In this document: piece after piece, positions 24,657-33,650 of the stretch
Layout of the letters: the number at the start of each line of letters is the position of its first letter
How positions within the stretch are numbered: position 1 is the first letter of the stretch
NCBI GenBank assembly: GCA_030041475.1
Contig: JASHNU010000019.1
Location: 1-64,000, forward strand
Reading direction: 5' to 3'
Origin: Candidatus Sulfotelmatobacter sp.
GTDB taxonomy: Bacteria > Acidobacteriota > Terriglobia > Terriglobales > Acidobacteriaceae
Length of the DNA stretch: 64,000 nt
Translations under genes and position numbers: made by a program
Notes under the pieces: model-generated
What the model saw: the letters and a program-made list of their open reading frames with translations, nothing else
Databases searched by the model: none
What the model was told of the DNA's origin: nothing

Positions 24657-27395
24657 ATGACCGAGCCCTCCACTCCGCTGATGCGGCAATATGCCGCCGT
24701 CAAGAAGGAACATCCCACAGCGCTGTTGTTCTTTCGTTTGGGAGATTTCTACGAACTTTTTTTCGACGATGCCATTGTCGCCTCGAAAGAACTGCAAATC
24801 ACGCTCACCTCCCGCAACAGAGAAAAAGGGATGGCAATTCCCATGTGTGGCGTGCCCTATCATGCAGCCGAGGGCTACATCGGTAAGTTGATCCGCAGGG
24901 GATTCAAGGTTGCCGTCTGCGACCAGATGGAAGATGCTCGCCTGGCCAAGAAACTCGTGCGGCGCGAGGTGACACGCGTAGTGACACCGGGCACCGTGGC
25001 CGATTCCTCGCTCGGCTCCGATGAGAACAACTTCCTGGCCGCGCTGGCGCAGGTCGGCGATCGCGTCGGCTTCGCCGCCCTCGATCTCTCCACCGGCGAA
25101 TTCCGCGCCACGGAATTTAGCGGCGATGGCGCCATGCGCCGCGTTCAAGAGGAATTAGAGCAGTTGCGCCCCAAAGAGTTGTTGTACGCCTCGGCCGTGC
25201 CACTGTTCGAACAAGGAACTACCGAACAAGGGACGCAAGCGGAGACACCCTCTGGTGAAGTGCCGAGCTTTGCTCAGCCGGACAGCCGAGAGCGGCTGTC
25301 CCCGCACGCTTCCTCCAAGTGCGCCGAAACGCCCCTCGACGACTGGATCTTTTCGCCCGATCACGCGATTCCCTTGCTGGAAAATCACTTTGGCGTCCTC
25401 TCTCTCGAGGGATTCGGTCTGGCGGGAAAAACTGCAGCAGCGTCAGCTGCCGGCGCCATTCTGCACTATGTGCGCTCCACCCAACGCGGCTCGCTCGATC
25501 ACGTCGACCGCATCGGATGGTACGAGCGCCAAAACTGCCTAGTCCTCGACGCCGTCACCGTGCGCAATCTTGAGCTCATCGAACCGCTGTTTGCCGGGAC
25601 AGATGCGGGCGTTACACTCTTTCGTTCGATTGATGCGACCGTTACGCCGATGGGCAAACGCCTGTTGCGCGCCTGGCTGCTGCGGCCATCTCTCGATCTC
25701 GCTGAAATCACCGCGCGGCTCGACGCCGTCGAAGCCGCTGTGAAAGATGTCATCGCGCGTGAAGAATTGCGCCGCTCGCTTGACGGTGTCCTCGATCTGG
25801 AGCGCCTGCTCAGCCGCGTCGCGCTCGAAACCGCCAATCCGCGGGATGTTCTGGCACTCGCCGCGTCGCTGGCAAGAATTCCGTCGGTCAAAGCCGCGGT
25901 GGCGCGACTGTCTGCAGATCGCCTCACGCATCTCGACGGTTCACTCGACGAACTCAGCGATCTGCGCACCCGGATCGAGAAAACAATCGTCCCCGAACCA
26001 CCGCTCACCTTTGCCGACGGCGGTGTCATCGCCGCGGGTGTCGGCCAACCGCTCGATGAACTGCGCGAACTTTCGCGCAACAGCAAGCAAGTCCTTGCGC
26101 AGATCGAGCAACGCGAGCGCGGCCGTACCGGCATCACCTCGCTCAAAGTCAAATTCAATTCCGTCTTCGGCTACTACATCGAAGTATCGAAACCGAACCT
26201 GCACCTCGTCCCGCAAGATTACGAGCGAAAACAGACTCTCGTCGGGGCCGAACGCTTCACCACGCCCGAGCTGAAAGAATACGAAGTGAGAATTCTCGAT
26301 GCGCAGGAGAAGATCGTCGACATCGAGCGCCGCCTGTTCACCGAGTTGCGCAGCGCCATTGCGGCGGAAGCCAGGCGAATCCGCCAGACCGCGCTAGCGC
26401 TGGCAGAAGTTGATGTGCTCGCCTCATTCGCGCATCTTGCCGCATTGCGCAATTATTGCCGGCCGCAGTTAGTGGTGGACGGCGGCGAAAAGCAGATCGG
26501 CCAAAAGACCTCCGGCGAAATCGAAATCATCGCCGGCCGCCACCCCGTTATCGAGCAGCAGGAAACGTCCATCGGCGGACCGACGAACGACCGCTTCGTG
26601 CCCAACGATCTTTACCTCAACTCGACCACGCATAATATTCTGCTGCTCACTGGGCCCAACATGGGGGGCAAGTCGACGTATCTGCGACAGACCGCGCTGA
26701 TTGTGATCCTGGCGCAGATGGGATCGTTCGTGCCGGCTCGCTCCGCTCGCCTGAGCGTGGTGGACCGCGTCTTCACCCGCATTGGCGCCAGCGACAATCT
26801 CGCGCGCGGCCGCTCCACGTTCATGGTCGAAATGACCGAGACCGCGGCGATTCTGCACACCGCTACGCCGCGCTCCCTCATTCTGCTCGACGAGGTCGGC
26901 CGCGGCACCGCGACGTACGATGGCCTCGCGATCGCTTGGGCAGCTGTCGAATACCTGCACGCCCGCGTACGCGCCAAGACTTTGTTCGCGACACACTACT
27001 TCGAGCTGACCGAACTGGCCGATCAACTTTCGGGCGTGAAGAACTATCACGTGGCAGTGAAGGAAACCGGAGGCGGCATCGTTTTTCTGCGCAAGGTCGA
27101 ACCGGGCCCGGCGGACCGCAGCTACGGCATCGAAGTCGCCAAGCTGGCCGGGCTGCCGCAGGAGGTCATTACGCGCGCCCGCGAGGTTTTGACCGAGCAC
27201 GAATTCGCAGAGCAGCAGGCCACCGCGCATCTTTCTCCGGGGTCGGCTCCCGGCACGACTCCGCCGCCGGCGCAGCTGACGATTTTCACGCCGCTGTCGC
27301 AGCCGGTGCTCGAAAAACTGCGCGAAGTGGATTTGAACTGCCTGACTCCGCTCGAAGCGCTGAATCTGCTGGCGGAGCTGAAGAAAGAGATCTAA
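24657..27395 (+). CDS. mutS: DNA mismatch repair protein MutS
   Basis: Recognises mismatches and recruits MutL. Mismatch-reading Phe31-Tyr-Glu33 is in GDFYELF; the ATPase has Walker [10 protein letters not shown] (666-674) and Walker [17 protein letters not shown]; the C-terminal helix-turn-helix region is present. 912 residues, longer than usual, because about 40 residues of Gln/Glu/Thr/Ser-rich sequence (from about residue 184) interrupt the connector domain. That insert contains a 22-base palindrome (25280-25301). The open frame extends further upstream, but homology starts at [12 protein letters not shown] and the promoter lies between. Confidence 0.97.
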   Translation: MTEPSTPLMRQYAAVKKEHPTALLFFRLGDFYELFFDDAIVASKELQITLTSRNREKGMAIPMCGVPYHAAEGYIGKLIRRGFKVAVCDQMEDARLAKKLVRREVTRVVTPGTVADSSLGSDENNFLAALAQVGDRVGFAALDLSTGEFRATEFSGDGAMRRVQEELEQLRPKELLYASAVPLFEQGTTEQGTQAETPSGEVPSFAQPDSRERLSPHASSKCAETPLDDWIFSPDHAIPLLENHFGVLSLEGFGLAGKTAAASAAGAILHYVRSTQRGSLDHVDRIGWYERQNCLVLDAVTVRNLELIEPLFAGTDAGVTLFRSIDATVTPMGKRLLRAWLLRPSLDLAEITARLDAVEAAVKDVIAREELRRSLDGVLDLERLLSRVALETANPRDVLALAASLARIPSVKAAVARLSADRLTHLDGSLDELSDLRTRIEKTIVPEPPLTFADGGVIAAGVGQPLDELRELSRNSKQVLAQIEQRERGRTGITSLKVKFNSVFGYYIEVSKPNLHLVPQDYERKQTLVGAERFTTPELKEYEVRILDAQEKIVDIERRLFTELRSAIAAEARRIRQTALALAEVDVLASFAHLAALRNYCRPQLVVDGGEKQIGQKTSGEIEIIAGRHPVIEQQETSIGGPTNDRFVPNDLYLNSTTHNILLLTGPNMGGKSTYLRQTALIVILAQMGSFVPARSARLSVVDRVFTRIGASDNLARGRSTFMVEMTETAAILHTATPRSLILLDEVGRGTATYDGLAIAWAAVEYLHARVRAKTLFATHYFELTELADQLSGVKNYHVAVKETGGGIVFLRKVEPGPADRSYGIEVAKLAGLPQEVITRAREVLTEHEFAEQQATAHLSPGSAPGTTPPPAQLTIFTPLSQPVLEKLREVDLNCLTPLEALNLLAELKKEI
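25280..25301. repeat. Palindrome embedded in the mutS coding sequence
   Basis: GGACAGCCG, AGAG, CGGCTGTCC: 9-bp arms with a four-base centre. It is in frame inside a low-complexity insertion of the connector domain and looks like an inserted short interspersed palindrome of the kind otherwise found between genes. Confidence 0.6.
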
Positions 27396-27420
27396 TCACA
27401 GAGGAGCGGGAGGAAACCGC

Positions 27421-28524
27421 CTGTCGCGCAAGAGCCAGCCCATACGCACGTCCGTCAACGCAGGCCAGCTTCTCATCATCGGCTTCGACGGCGCCGAAAT
27501 GACGCCTCGCCTCGAATCTCTGCTGGGGCGGCTGCAGCCGGCTGGCGTCATCCTGTTCGCGCGCAACATAAAGACTCCAGAGCAAGCCTGGCAACTGCTG
27601 CGCGATTGCCAGAAGTGCGTCGCGACGCCGCTATTCACCTGCGTCGATCTCGAAGGCGGCACCGTCGACCGCTTCCGCGACCTCCTCGGTCCTTCGCCTT
27701 CCGCCGCAGACGTTTTTGCCACCGGCAGCCGCAAACTTTTTCGCAAGCACGGAGAAATCATCGGTGCCAACTGCCGCGCCCTCGGCTTCAATGTCGACTT
27801 CGCGCCTGTTCTCGATCTGGCGTTGGAAGCATCGCGCAGCGTAATGGGCTCGCGAACGGTTTCAGCCGACCCACTCGAGACCGCTCGCTACGCCCATGAC
27901 TTCCTCGTCGGCCTCCACTCTGCCCGCGTCTTAGGCTGCGGCAAACATTTTCCCGGCCTCGGCGAAGGCACGCTCGACAGCCATCGCGAGCTTCCCGCGA
28001 TCGACAAGCCGCTCAAGAAACTCTGGGCCGAAGACCTGCTGCCCTACCGCGCCTTGCGCCACCAACTTCCTTTCATCATGGTTGGTCACGCAGCCTATCC
28101 GCAGGTGACGCGCGACCGCATGCCCGCGTCGCTTTCCAAGGTCTGGATCACGAGCCTCTTGCGCAAGCGCATCGGTTACCGCGATCTGATCGTCTCCGAC
28201 GATCTGGAAATGGGCGCAGTGCTGTCCGCTGCTCCCGTAGGCGAAGCTGCGGTCGAGTCCATTCGCGCCGGATGCGATCTTTGCCTGGTCTGCCACCACG
28301 AAGAGTACGTGATGCAAGCTTGCGGGGGACTGGTGAAAGCTGCTGAGAACGACAAACAATTCGCGCGTCGCGCGGCCGAGGCCCAGCGGCACGTGCTCAA
28401 GTTTAAAAAGAAGTGGAACAGACTTTTGCGCCCGACGAAATCTCCGCCATCGGCAACGTTAGCCAGGCTGCCGCGAAAATTGTGGGAGTTCGGCGAGCAG
28501 GTGCGGCTGGTCAGGCTGTCGTAG
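27421..28524 (+). CDS. nagZ: Beta-N-acetylhexosaminidase (GH3), probably CTG start
   Basis: Cytoplasmic NagZ releases GlcNAc from anhydro-muropeptides during cell-wall recycling. Signatures: GVILFARNI, GCGKHFPGLGEG, the acid/base dyad LDSHRELP and nucleophile Asp in VSDDLEMGAV. The first barrel strand, GQLLIIGFDGAE, is coded upstream of the first ATG (27499), with no ATG, GTG or TTG in frame before it. CTG 27421 follows GGGAGG by seven bases and yields 367 residues, so I place the start there. It begins 25 bases after mutS and precedes anmK, matching a recycling pair. Confidence 0.88.
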   Translation: MSRKSQPIRTSVNAGQLLIIGFDGAEMTPRLESLLGRLQPAGVILFARNIKTPEQAWQLLRDCQKCVATPLFTCVDLEGGTVDRFRDLLGPSPSAADVFATGSRKLFRKHGEIIGANCRALGFNVDFAPVLDLALEASRSVMGSRTVSADPLETARYAHDFLVGLHSARVLGCGKHFPGLGEGTLDSHRELPAIDKPLKKLWAEDLLPYRALRHQLPFIMVGHAAYPQVTRDRMPASLSKVWITSLLRKRIGYRDLIVSDDLEMGAVLSAAPVGEAAVESIRAGCDLCLVCHHEEYVMQACGGLVKAAENDKQFARRAAEAQRHVLKFKKKWNRLLRPTKSPPSATLARLPRKLWEFGEQVRLVRLS

Positions 28525-28558
28525 CGCGGCTAAGACACAGAGATTGGCGAAGAGCAAA

Positions 28559-29728
28559 ATGATCGTAGCCGGCATCATGAGCGGAACCTCTGCCGACGGC
28601 ATCAACGTGGCGCTCGTGCAGATTGGCGACCACCAAGGCTCGCCGCAGGTCAAACTGCTGGGTCATGCCGAATATCGCTATCCCGCGCGCGTACGTACCG
28701 CAATTCTCGCGGCCATGAATGCGGAGAAGGTTCGCGTCGCTGATCTCGCCCGCCTCAACTTCTTGCTCGGCGAACTCTACGCCGATGCGGTGCAGATTAC
28801 CGAGCGGCGACTCAAAGTGAAGGCGGAACTGATCGGCTGCCACGGTCAAACTCTCTATCACCAGGGCGAGCCGCAGAATTTTCTGGGAAAGAAAGTCGCA
28901 GCCACGTGGCAGACCGGTGAGGCCGCAATCATCGCCGCGCGTCTCGGCGTTCCCGTCATTTCCGACTTTCGTCCCGCCGATCTTGCCGTTGGGGGCAAAG
29001 CTGCTCCGCTCGTTCCCTATCTCGACAATCTCGTGTTTCGCGACGCCCGCATCGGACGCATCGTGCAGAACATCGGCGGCATTGCCAACCTCACAGCAAT
29101 TCCCGCCCGAGCCAAAGCCGGCCAGATCACTGCCTTCGACACCGGCCCTGGCAATATGGTCATCGACGCCGTCACAGAAGAACTTTTTCATCGTCCCTTC
29201 GATCGCGGCGGAAAGATAGCCGCGTTCGGAGAAGTCCTCGAGCCGGTACTTCGCCAGATTCTGCGTCACAGGTTTTTCCACATCCGCCCGCCCAAAACCG
29301 CGGGCCGCGAAGAATTCGGCCGCGAATTCGTGTGCGACTTCTTGGTGCGCTGCGGCCGCGGCCGCAAACAGGATGTCGTCGCCACGGCCACGGCATTGAC
29401 AGCCCGCTCCATCACCAAGGCCATTCGGCATTTCATCATCGGCGGCGCCAACACAAAAATAAATACCAGCCAACATTCCTGGCGCGAAATCATTCTTTCC
29501 GGCGGCGGCGCCAGGAACTCAACTCTCGTCGGCATGCTGGCAGAGTCGCTCGCGCCCCTCGGCATCCAAGTTCGATTCGCCGATGAATTCGGATTACCCG
29601 CGGAGGCCAAAGAAGCGCTTGCTTTCGCGGTGCTGGCATACGAAACCTGGCATCGCCGGCCTTCGAATGTGCCCGCGGCCACCGGTGCAAAGCGGCCTGC
29701 CATCCTGGGAAAAATTTCCTATGCATGA
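28559..29728 (+). CDS. anmK: Anhydro-N-acetylmuramic acid kinase
   Basis: Phosphorylates and opens 1,6-anhydroMurNAc to MurNAc-6-phosphate, the next step after NagZ. The sugar-kinase/ASKHA fold is indicated by MIVAGIMSGTSADGINVAL, GCHGQTLYHQGEP, the aspartate of DFRPADLAVGG, NIGGIANLT, FDTGPGNMVID and ILSGGGARN. 389 residues from ATG 28559, which has GAAGAG upstream; TTG 28544 is a less likely alternative. Adjacent to nagZ (34 bases) in a probable operon. Its stop overlaps the next candidate start by 8 bases. Confidence 0.95.
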   Translation: MIVAGIMSGTSADGINVALVQIGDHQGSPQVKLLGHAEYRYPARVRTAILAAMNAEKVRVADLARLNFLLGELYADAVQITERRLKVKAELIGCHGQTLYHQGEPQNFLGKKVAATWQTGEAAIIAARLGVPVISDFRPADLAVGGKAAPLVPYLDNLVFRDARIGRIVQNIGGIANLTAIPARAKAGQITAFDTGPGNMVIDAVTEELFHRPFDRGGKIAAFGEVLEPVLRQILRHRFFHIRPPKTAGREEFGREFVCDFLVRCGRGRKQDVVATATALTARSITKAIRHFIIGGANTKINTSQHSWREIILSGGGARNSTLVGMLAESLAPLGIQVRFADEFGLPAEAKEALAFAVLAYETWHRRPSNVPAATGAKRPAILGKISYA

Positions 29729-31361
29729 ACGGCGAACCCTCGGCTTCGGGCTTCCGGCTTCAGGCTTCCACTCGCTAGTTCGGTGCATTCGCTTCTGGGT
29801 GGCGCAGCGCTTCAGCGCCGCGATCAGAGGCCCGCTGTGGTTAACGGCTTTAGCCGCTCCGGTGACCGTTCTCCTGCTCTTGTCTCTGCTTTCCTGCTCT
29901 TCCGGTCCCGATCCCAACACTCTGGTCATGATCATCGAGTCGAGCCCCACCGACCTCGATCCGCGCGTCGGCCTCGATGCCTTCTCGGCGCGCATTGACA
30001 GCCTCATCTTCGACGATCTGCTCTCCCGCGGCGATGATCTCAACGTCGCTCCCGACCTCGCCGAGCGCTGGGAGATCCCCGATCCGGTCACTTACATCTT
30101 TCATCTTCACTCCGGCGTTAAATTTCACGACGGCCGCCCGCTGACGTCGCGCGATGTGAAGTGGACTTTCGATTCCCTGCTCCAAGGCAAAGTTCGCAGC
30201 ACAAAAGCCGCAGTCTATCGCTTCGTTGATCACATCGACGCGCCCGACGACCTCACTGTCATCTTCCACCTGAAGGAAGCTGACGCCACTTTGCTCTGGA
30301 ATCTCTCCGATGGAGCCATCGGCATTGTCCCCTACGGCAGCGTCGACGAAATGACGCGCCATCCCGTCGGCTCTGGACCGTTTCGCTTCGTCAGCGCCGA
30401 GACCGACCGCGAAGTCATCCTTAAGCGCAACGACGGTTATTGGGGAGAGAAGCCGAAGCTCGCCCGTGTGCGTTTCGCCGTCGTCCCCGACGTCACGACC
30501 CAGGCACTCGAACTGCGCAAAGGCAGCGGCGACATTGCCATCAATTCGTACCTTACTCCGGATATGGTAGTCACTCTGGCAAATGATCCTTCTCTCGTTG
30601 TGGAACGCGCGCCCGGCACGCGTCTGGCCTATCTCGCCTTCAATCTGCGCGATCCCATTCTCAGGAACGTGCGCGTTCGCCAAGCTCTGGCTTACGCGCT
30701 CGACCGCCAGCCGATGATCAACTATCTCTGGCGCGGCGAGGTGCAACCCGCGTGCAGCGTTCTCCCCACGCAAAGTTGGGCTTACAACGGAGATGTGCAA
30801 CGTTATTCGCACGATCCGGCCAAGGCCAACCAACTGCTCGATGCCGCCGGTTATCCCGCGGTCAACGGCGTGCGCTTTCACATCACGATGAAAACTTCCA
30901 CCGATGAAAACACGCGGCTGATGGTCGCCGTCATGCAGCAACAATTGCGCCAAGTCGGAATCGCGCTCGACATTCGCAGCTTCGAGTTCGCCACATTTTT
31001 CTCCGACGTGACCCACGGTGCCTTTCAGATGTACGGCCTGCGCTGGATCGGCGGCAACGAGGACCCCGACATTTTCGAATACGCCTTCGACTCGGCCAAA
31101 TTTCCGCCAAACGGCGCCAACCGCGGCTTTTACTCCAACCCCAGCGTGGACGCCTTGATCGACCAGGCCCGCCGCACCGTCGATCCTACTGTCCGCAAGC
31201 CGCTCTACGCCGAAGTGCAGCGCATCCTCGCCGAAGACCTGCCCTACATCAATCTGTGGTATTTCGATAACGTTATGGTGCACACTCGCCGCGTGCGCAA
31301 CCTGAAGATGAATCCCGCCGGCAACTATGACTTTCTGCGCACCGCCGAACTGGTGCCGTGA
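29721..31361 (+). CDS. Oligopeptide-type ABC transporter solute-binding lipoprotein
   Basis: About 546 residues of the SBP_bac_5 family: MIIESSPTDLDPRVGLDAFS, LAERWEIPDP..YIFHLHSGVKFHDGRPL, SGPFRFVSAE, and VRQALAYALDRQPMI. Such proteins bind peptides or other solutes outside the membrane; here next to nagZ/anmK, muropeptide uptake is a plausible but unproven role. The lipobox SLLSCSS gives the lipidated Cys. The start is uncertain: the sequence between ATG 29721 and the hydrophobic stretch is coded by palindromic repeat DNA (29801-29856). No permease gene follows. Confidence 0.85.
   Translation: MHERRTLGFGLPASGFHSLVRCIRFWVAQRFSAAIRGPLWLTALAAPVTVLLLLSLLSCSSGPDPNTLVMIIESSPTDLDPRVGLDAFSARIDSLIFDDLLSRGDDLNVAPDLAERWEIPDPVTYIFHLHSGVKFHDGRPLTSRDVKWTFDSLLQGKVRSTKAAVYRFVDHIDAPDDLTVIFHLKEADATLLWNLSDGAIGIVPYGSVDEMTRHPVGSGPFRFVSAETDREVILKRNDGYWGEKPKLARVRFAVVPDVTTQALELRKGSGDIAINSYLTPDMVVTLANDPSLVVERAPGTRLAYLAFNLRDPILRNVRVRQALAYALDRQPMINYLWRGEVQPACSVLPTQSWAYNGDVQRYSHDPAKANQLLDAAGYPAVNGVRFHITMKTSTDENTRLMVAVMQQQLRQVGIALDIRSFEFATFFSDVTHGAFQMYGLRWIGGNEDPDIFEYAFDSAKFPPNGANRGFYSNPSVDALIDQARRTVDPTVRKPLYAEVQRILAEDLPYINLWYFDNVMVHTRRVRNLKMNPAGNYDFLRTAELVP
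29801..29856. repeat. REP-like palindromes within the leader of the solute-binding protein gene
   Basis: GGCGC..GCGCC (29801-29819) and CGGCTTTAGCCG (29845-29856) are two small palindromes with centres GCGCTTCAGCGC and GGCTTTAGCC. The same style of paired palindromes occurs at 43014-43071. They lie at the boundary between anmK and the solute-binding protein and are read through in frame. Confidence 0.5.
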
Positions 31362-31429
31362 TTTTTCTTCAACCGGCTGACGAATGGAGCGATAATGGAA
31401 TCGAGGATTTCGCTCCGCGGAGGCAACCC

Positions 31430-32626
31430 GTGGATGCTTTTTCGTCAAGAGTCGTGCGTCTGCTTTCGAGCCTCCTGATTCTGCTTTTCTCGGCAGTTTC
31501 CGTCCACAGTCAGCAACTTTCCGACGCCCCGGAAATTCCGAGCAACTTCACTCTCGACATGCAAACGGCCGCTCGATTGCGTCCCGAGCTTTTTGCGCAA
31601 AGCGTCCCCGCGGCCGACAGCCATGCTGTCGGACGCCTCGTCTTCGAGCGGCTGCTGGCACAACTGCCCCAGTCGTCCGCGGCGAAATCTTCCGGGCCAA
31701 AGTTCTTGTGGCAGCTGCGCATCGTGGAAGACGGCGAGCTTAACGCCTACGCTTCACCCGACGGAACAGTTCTTGTGGAGAGCGGGCTCGCACAGCTCGC
31801 CGGCCCCAGCACCGGTCTGTGGGCGGCGATCCTGTCGCATGAAATCACGCACGTGGTCCGCCGCGACTGGGCCCGGCGCTATCTGTATCAGCGATCTTTG
31901 GAAAGCGCTGGCGCCACCATCGTGATGGGTGATCCCGGCCTGCCTTCGGCCTCCTGGGCTGACTCGGAAAAGCTTTCCGCCGACATGGGCCGCTTCTGCC
32001 GCCAGTTGGAAATCGAGGCCGATCGCGAAGGCCTGATGCTGATGGCCCATGCCGGATACCACCCCGATTTCATGCCCGCGTTGCATCATCTGCTGCATGC
32101 GCAGAACTCCGCAGTACCTGCGAAATCGCTCTACGCCATGCACCCGTGCTGGGAGGAGCGCGACCGCGAGCTGAGCCGTGCCTACCTCGAGGCCACCCTC
32201 GAATTCGAGCGCCTGTGGCCGGCATGGTATGCTTCTCCCGGGGGCAATCCTCCCATCGTGGTTTTCGCGGAGCAACCCACACTCAAGAAGACCGGCTCTC
32301 AGTGGGAGCTGCAGATTCCGATGCGCTGTCAGAATCTGGCAGGTGCAGTGGAGGTGGTAGTGCGTAGCGGCTCTTTGCAAGATGGCAGCTCGCCACTGGA
32401 TGCAGCCGATCCGCCTGACCCGCCCAGCGCGAAATCTCGCGACCGGCAGTTGCCCAGCGAACTCCGCCAGCTCACCGGCTGCACCTCGCCGCATACGACC
32501 GTCACCTTCGAACTCGACGACGCACACCGCCGGTCAAAATCTGGAGCCGAGTGGACTGACATTTACGTGCTCGACGCCTGGGGTGCCGTGCTCGCACGCG
32601 CCGACGTTCCCCGCCATCCGCGCTAG
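31430..32626 (+). CDS. Secreted M48-type zinc metalloprotease
   Basis: 398 residues. Signal peptide VDAFSSRVVRLLSSLLILLF then SVHSQQ. The zinc site is HEITH at about 137-141 with the third ligand Glu about 196 in EIEADREG, the M48 pattern. NAYASPDGTVLVESGL is typical of secreted M48 proteases. Probable role: periplasmic protein quality control. The start is GTG 31430, six bases after GCGGAGG; an earlier GTG at 31358 lacks a ribosome site. The C-terminal 120 residues are a beta-rich region I cannot assign. Confidence 0.87.
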   Translation: MDAFSSRVVRLLSSLLILLFSAVSVHSQQLSDAPEIPSNFTLDMQTAARLRPELFAQSVPAADSHAVGRLVFERLLAQLPQSSAAKSSGPKFLWQLRIVEDGELNAYASPDGTVLVESGLAQLAGPSTGLWAAILSHEITHVVRRDWARRYLYQRSLESAGATIVMGDPGLPSASWADSEKLSADMGRFCRQLEIEADREGLMLMAHAGYHPDFMPALHHLLHAQNSAVPAKSLYAMHPCWEERDRELSRAYLEATLEFERLWPAWYASPGGNPPIVVFAEQPTLKKTGSQWELQIPMRCQNLAGAVEVVVRSGSLQDGSSPLDAADPPDPPSAKSRDRQLPSELRQLTGCTSPHTTVTFELDDAHRRSKSGAEWTDIYVLDAWGAVLARADVPRHPR

Positions 32627-32675
32627 CGAAGCCCGCCCAGCCCGCGTGTTACCATCAAATTTTGCCTCGACCTAC

Positions 32676-33467
32676 ATGCGCATTCTTCTCATCGGCGACA
32701 TTTTTGGCCGCCCCGGCCGCGCCATCGTCAAAGAACGCCTTCCTGAAATTGTCCGGGAACACGCGATTCAACTCATCATCGCCAACGGCGAGAACACCGC
32801 CGCCGGTTTCGGCATCACGCCGGCGCTGGCCGAAGAGCTGTTCGATCTCAATATCGACGTCATCACCACCGGCAACCATGTCTGGGACAAGCGCGAGATC
32901 GTGGACTACTTCCAGATGGCGGAGGGCGACGGCCGCGGCCCGGCGCGCCGGGTGCTGCGTCCGGCCAACTTCCCCGCCGACATGCCGGGCCGGGGCGTTT
33001 ATCAAGGCTTCAAAGGAAAGATCCCGTACGCCGTGATCAACCTGCAGGGGCGCGTGTTCATGGCGTCGAACGATGATCCCTTCCGCATTGTCGACCAGCT
33101 TCTGCAAAAGATCGACGCGAAAGTCATTGTCGTCGATATGCACGCGGAAGCCACGTCAGAAAAAATCTCGCTCGGCTGGTACCTCGACGGCCGCGTCACC
33201 GCCGTCATCGGCACGCACACGCACGTCCCTACCGCCGATGAGCGCGTCCTGCCGAACGGCACCGCTTACGTGACCGATGTCGGCATGACTGGCCCCTATG
33301 ACGGCGTGATCGGAGTAAAGAAGGAGTTGGTCGTGGGAAAGTTTCTCAACGGCATGCCGGTTCGCTTCGAGCCCGCCACTGGCGACGTGCGCCTGTGCGC
33401 CGTGGTCATTGACTGCGACGTGGAGACGGGCAAGGCGCTCTCCATCGAGCGCCTGATGCTGAGCTGA
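32676..33467 (+). CDS. ymdB: YmdB-type metallophosphoesterase
   Basis: 263 residues of the TIGR00282 family; Bacillus YmdB hydrolyses 2',3'-cyclic nucleotides and influences biofilm and sporulation decisions. All metal-binding motifs are visible: GDIFGRPGR, NGENTAAGFGI, TTGNHVWDKREI, DMHAEATSEK and GTHTHVPTADE, with the usual length. ATG 32676 is fixed by homology (MRILLIGDIFGRPGR). It follows the M48 gene by 49 bases. Confidence 0.95.
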   Translation: MRILLIGDIFGRPGRAIVKERLPEIVREHAIQLIIANGENTAAGFGITPALAEELFDLNIDVITTGNHVWDKREIVDYFQMAEGDGRGPARRVLRPANFPADMPGRGVYQGFKGKIPYAVINLQGRVFMASNDDPFRIVDQLLQKIDAKVIVVDMHAEATSEKISLGWYLDGRVTAVIGTHTHVPTADERVLPNGTAYVTDVGMTGPYDGVIGVKKELVVGKFLNGMPVRFEPATGDVRLCAVVIDCDVETGKALSIERLMLS

Positions 33468-33650
33468 ACAACTTTGAGCTGAAGAACGTTGAGCTGAGCG
33501 CCCGCCGCCGTTTTCACATCCGGGGTGCTGGGTCCGGTCCAAGAAAACGCAAGAAAGGCAGGGCTTCGCGTTCTTTCATACGTTGCACCGATGGTACGAG
33601 GTCCTATCGGCGCGCGCCCGCTGCCCAAAATCACGTTAGAATCAGAAACG

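Noticed and set aside
29850-31448. 532-codon open frame opposite the solute-binding protein
   Set aside because: Antisense shadow of a well-supported gene with no domain signature and no ribosome site.
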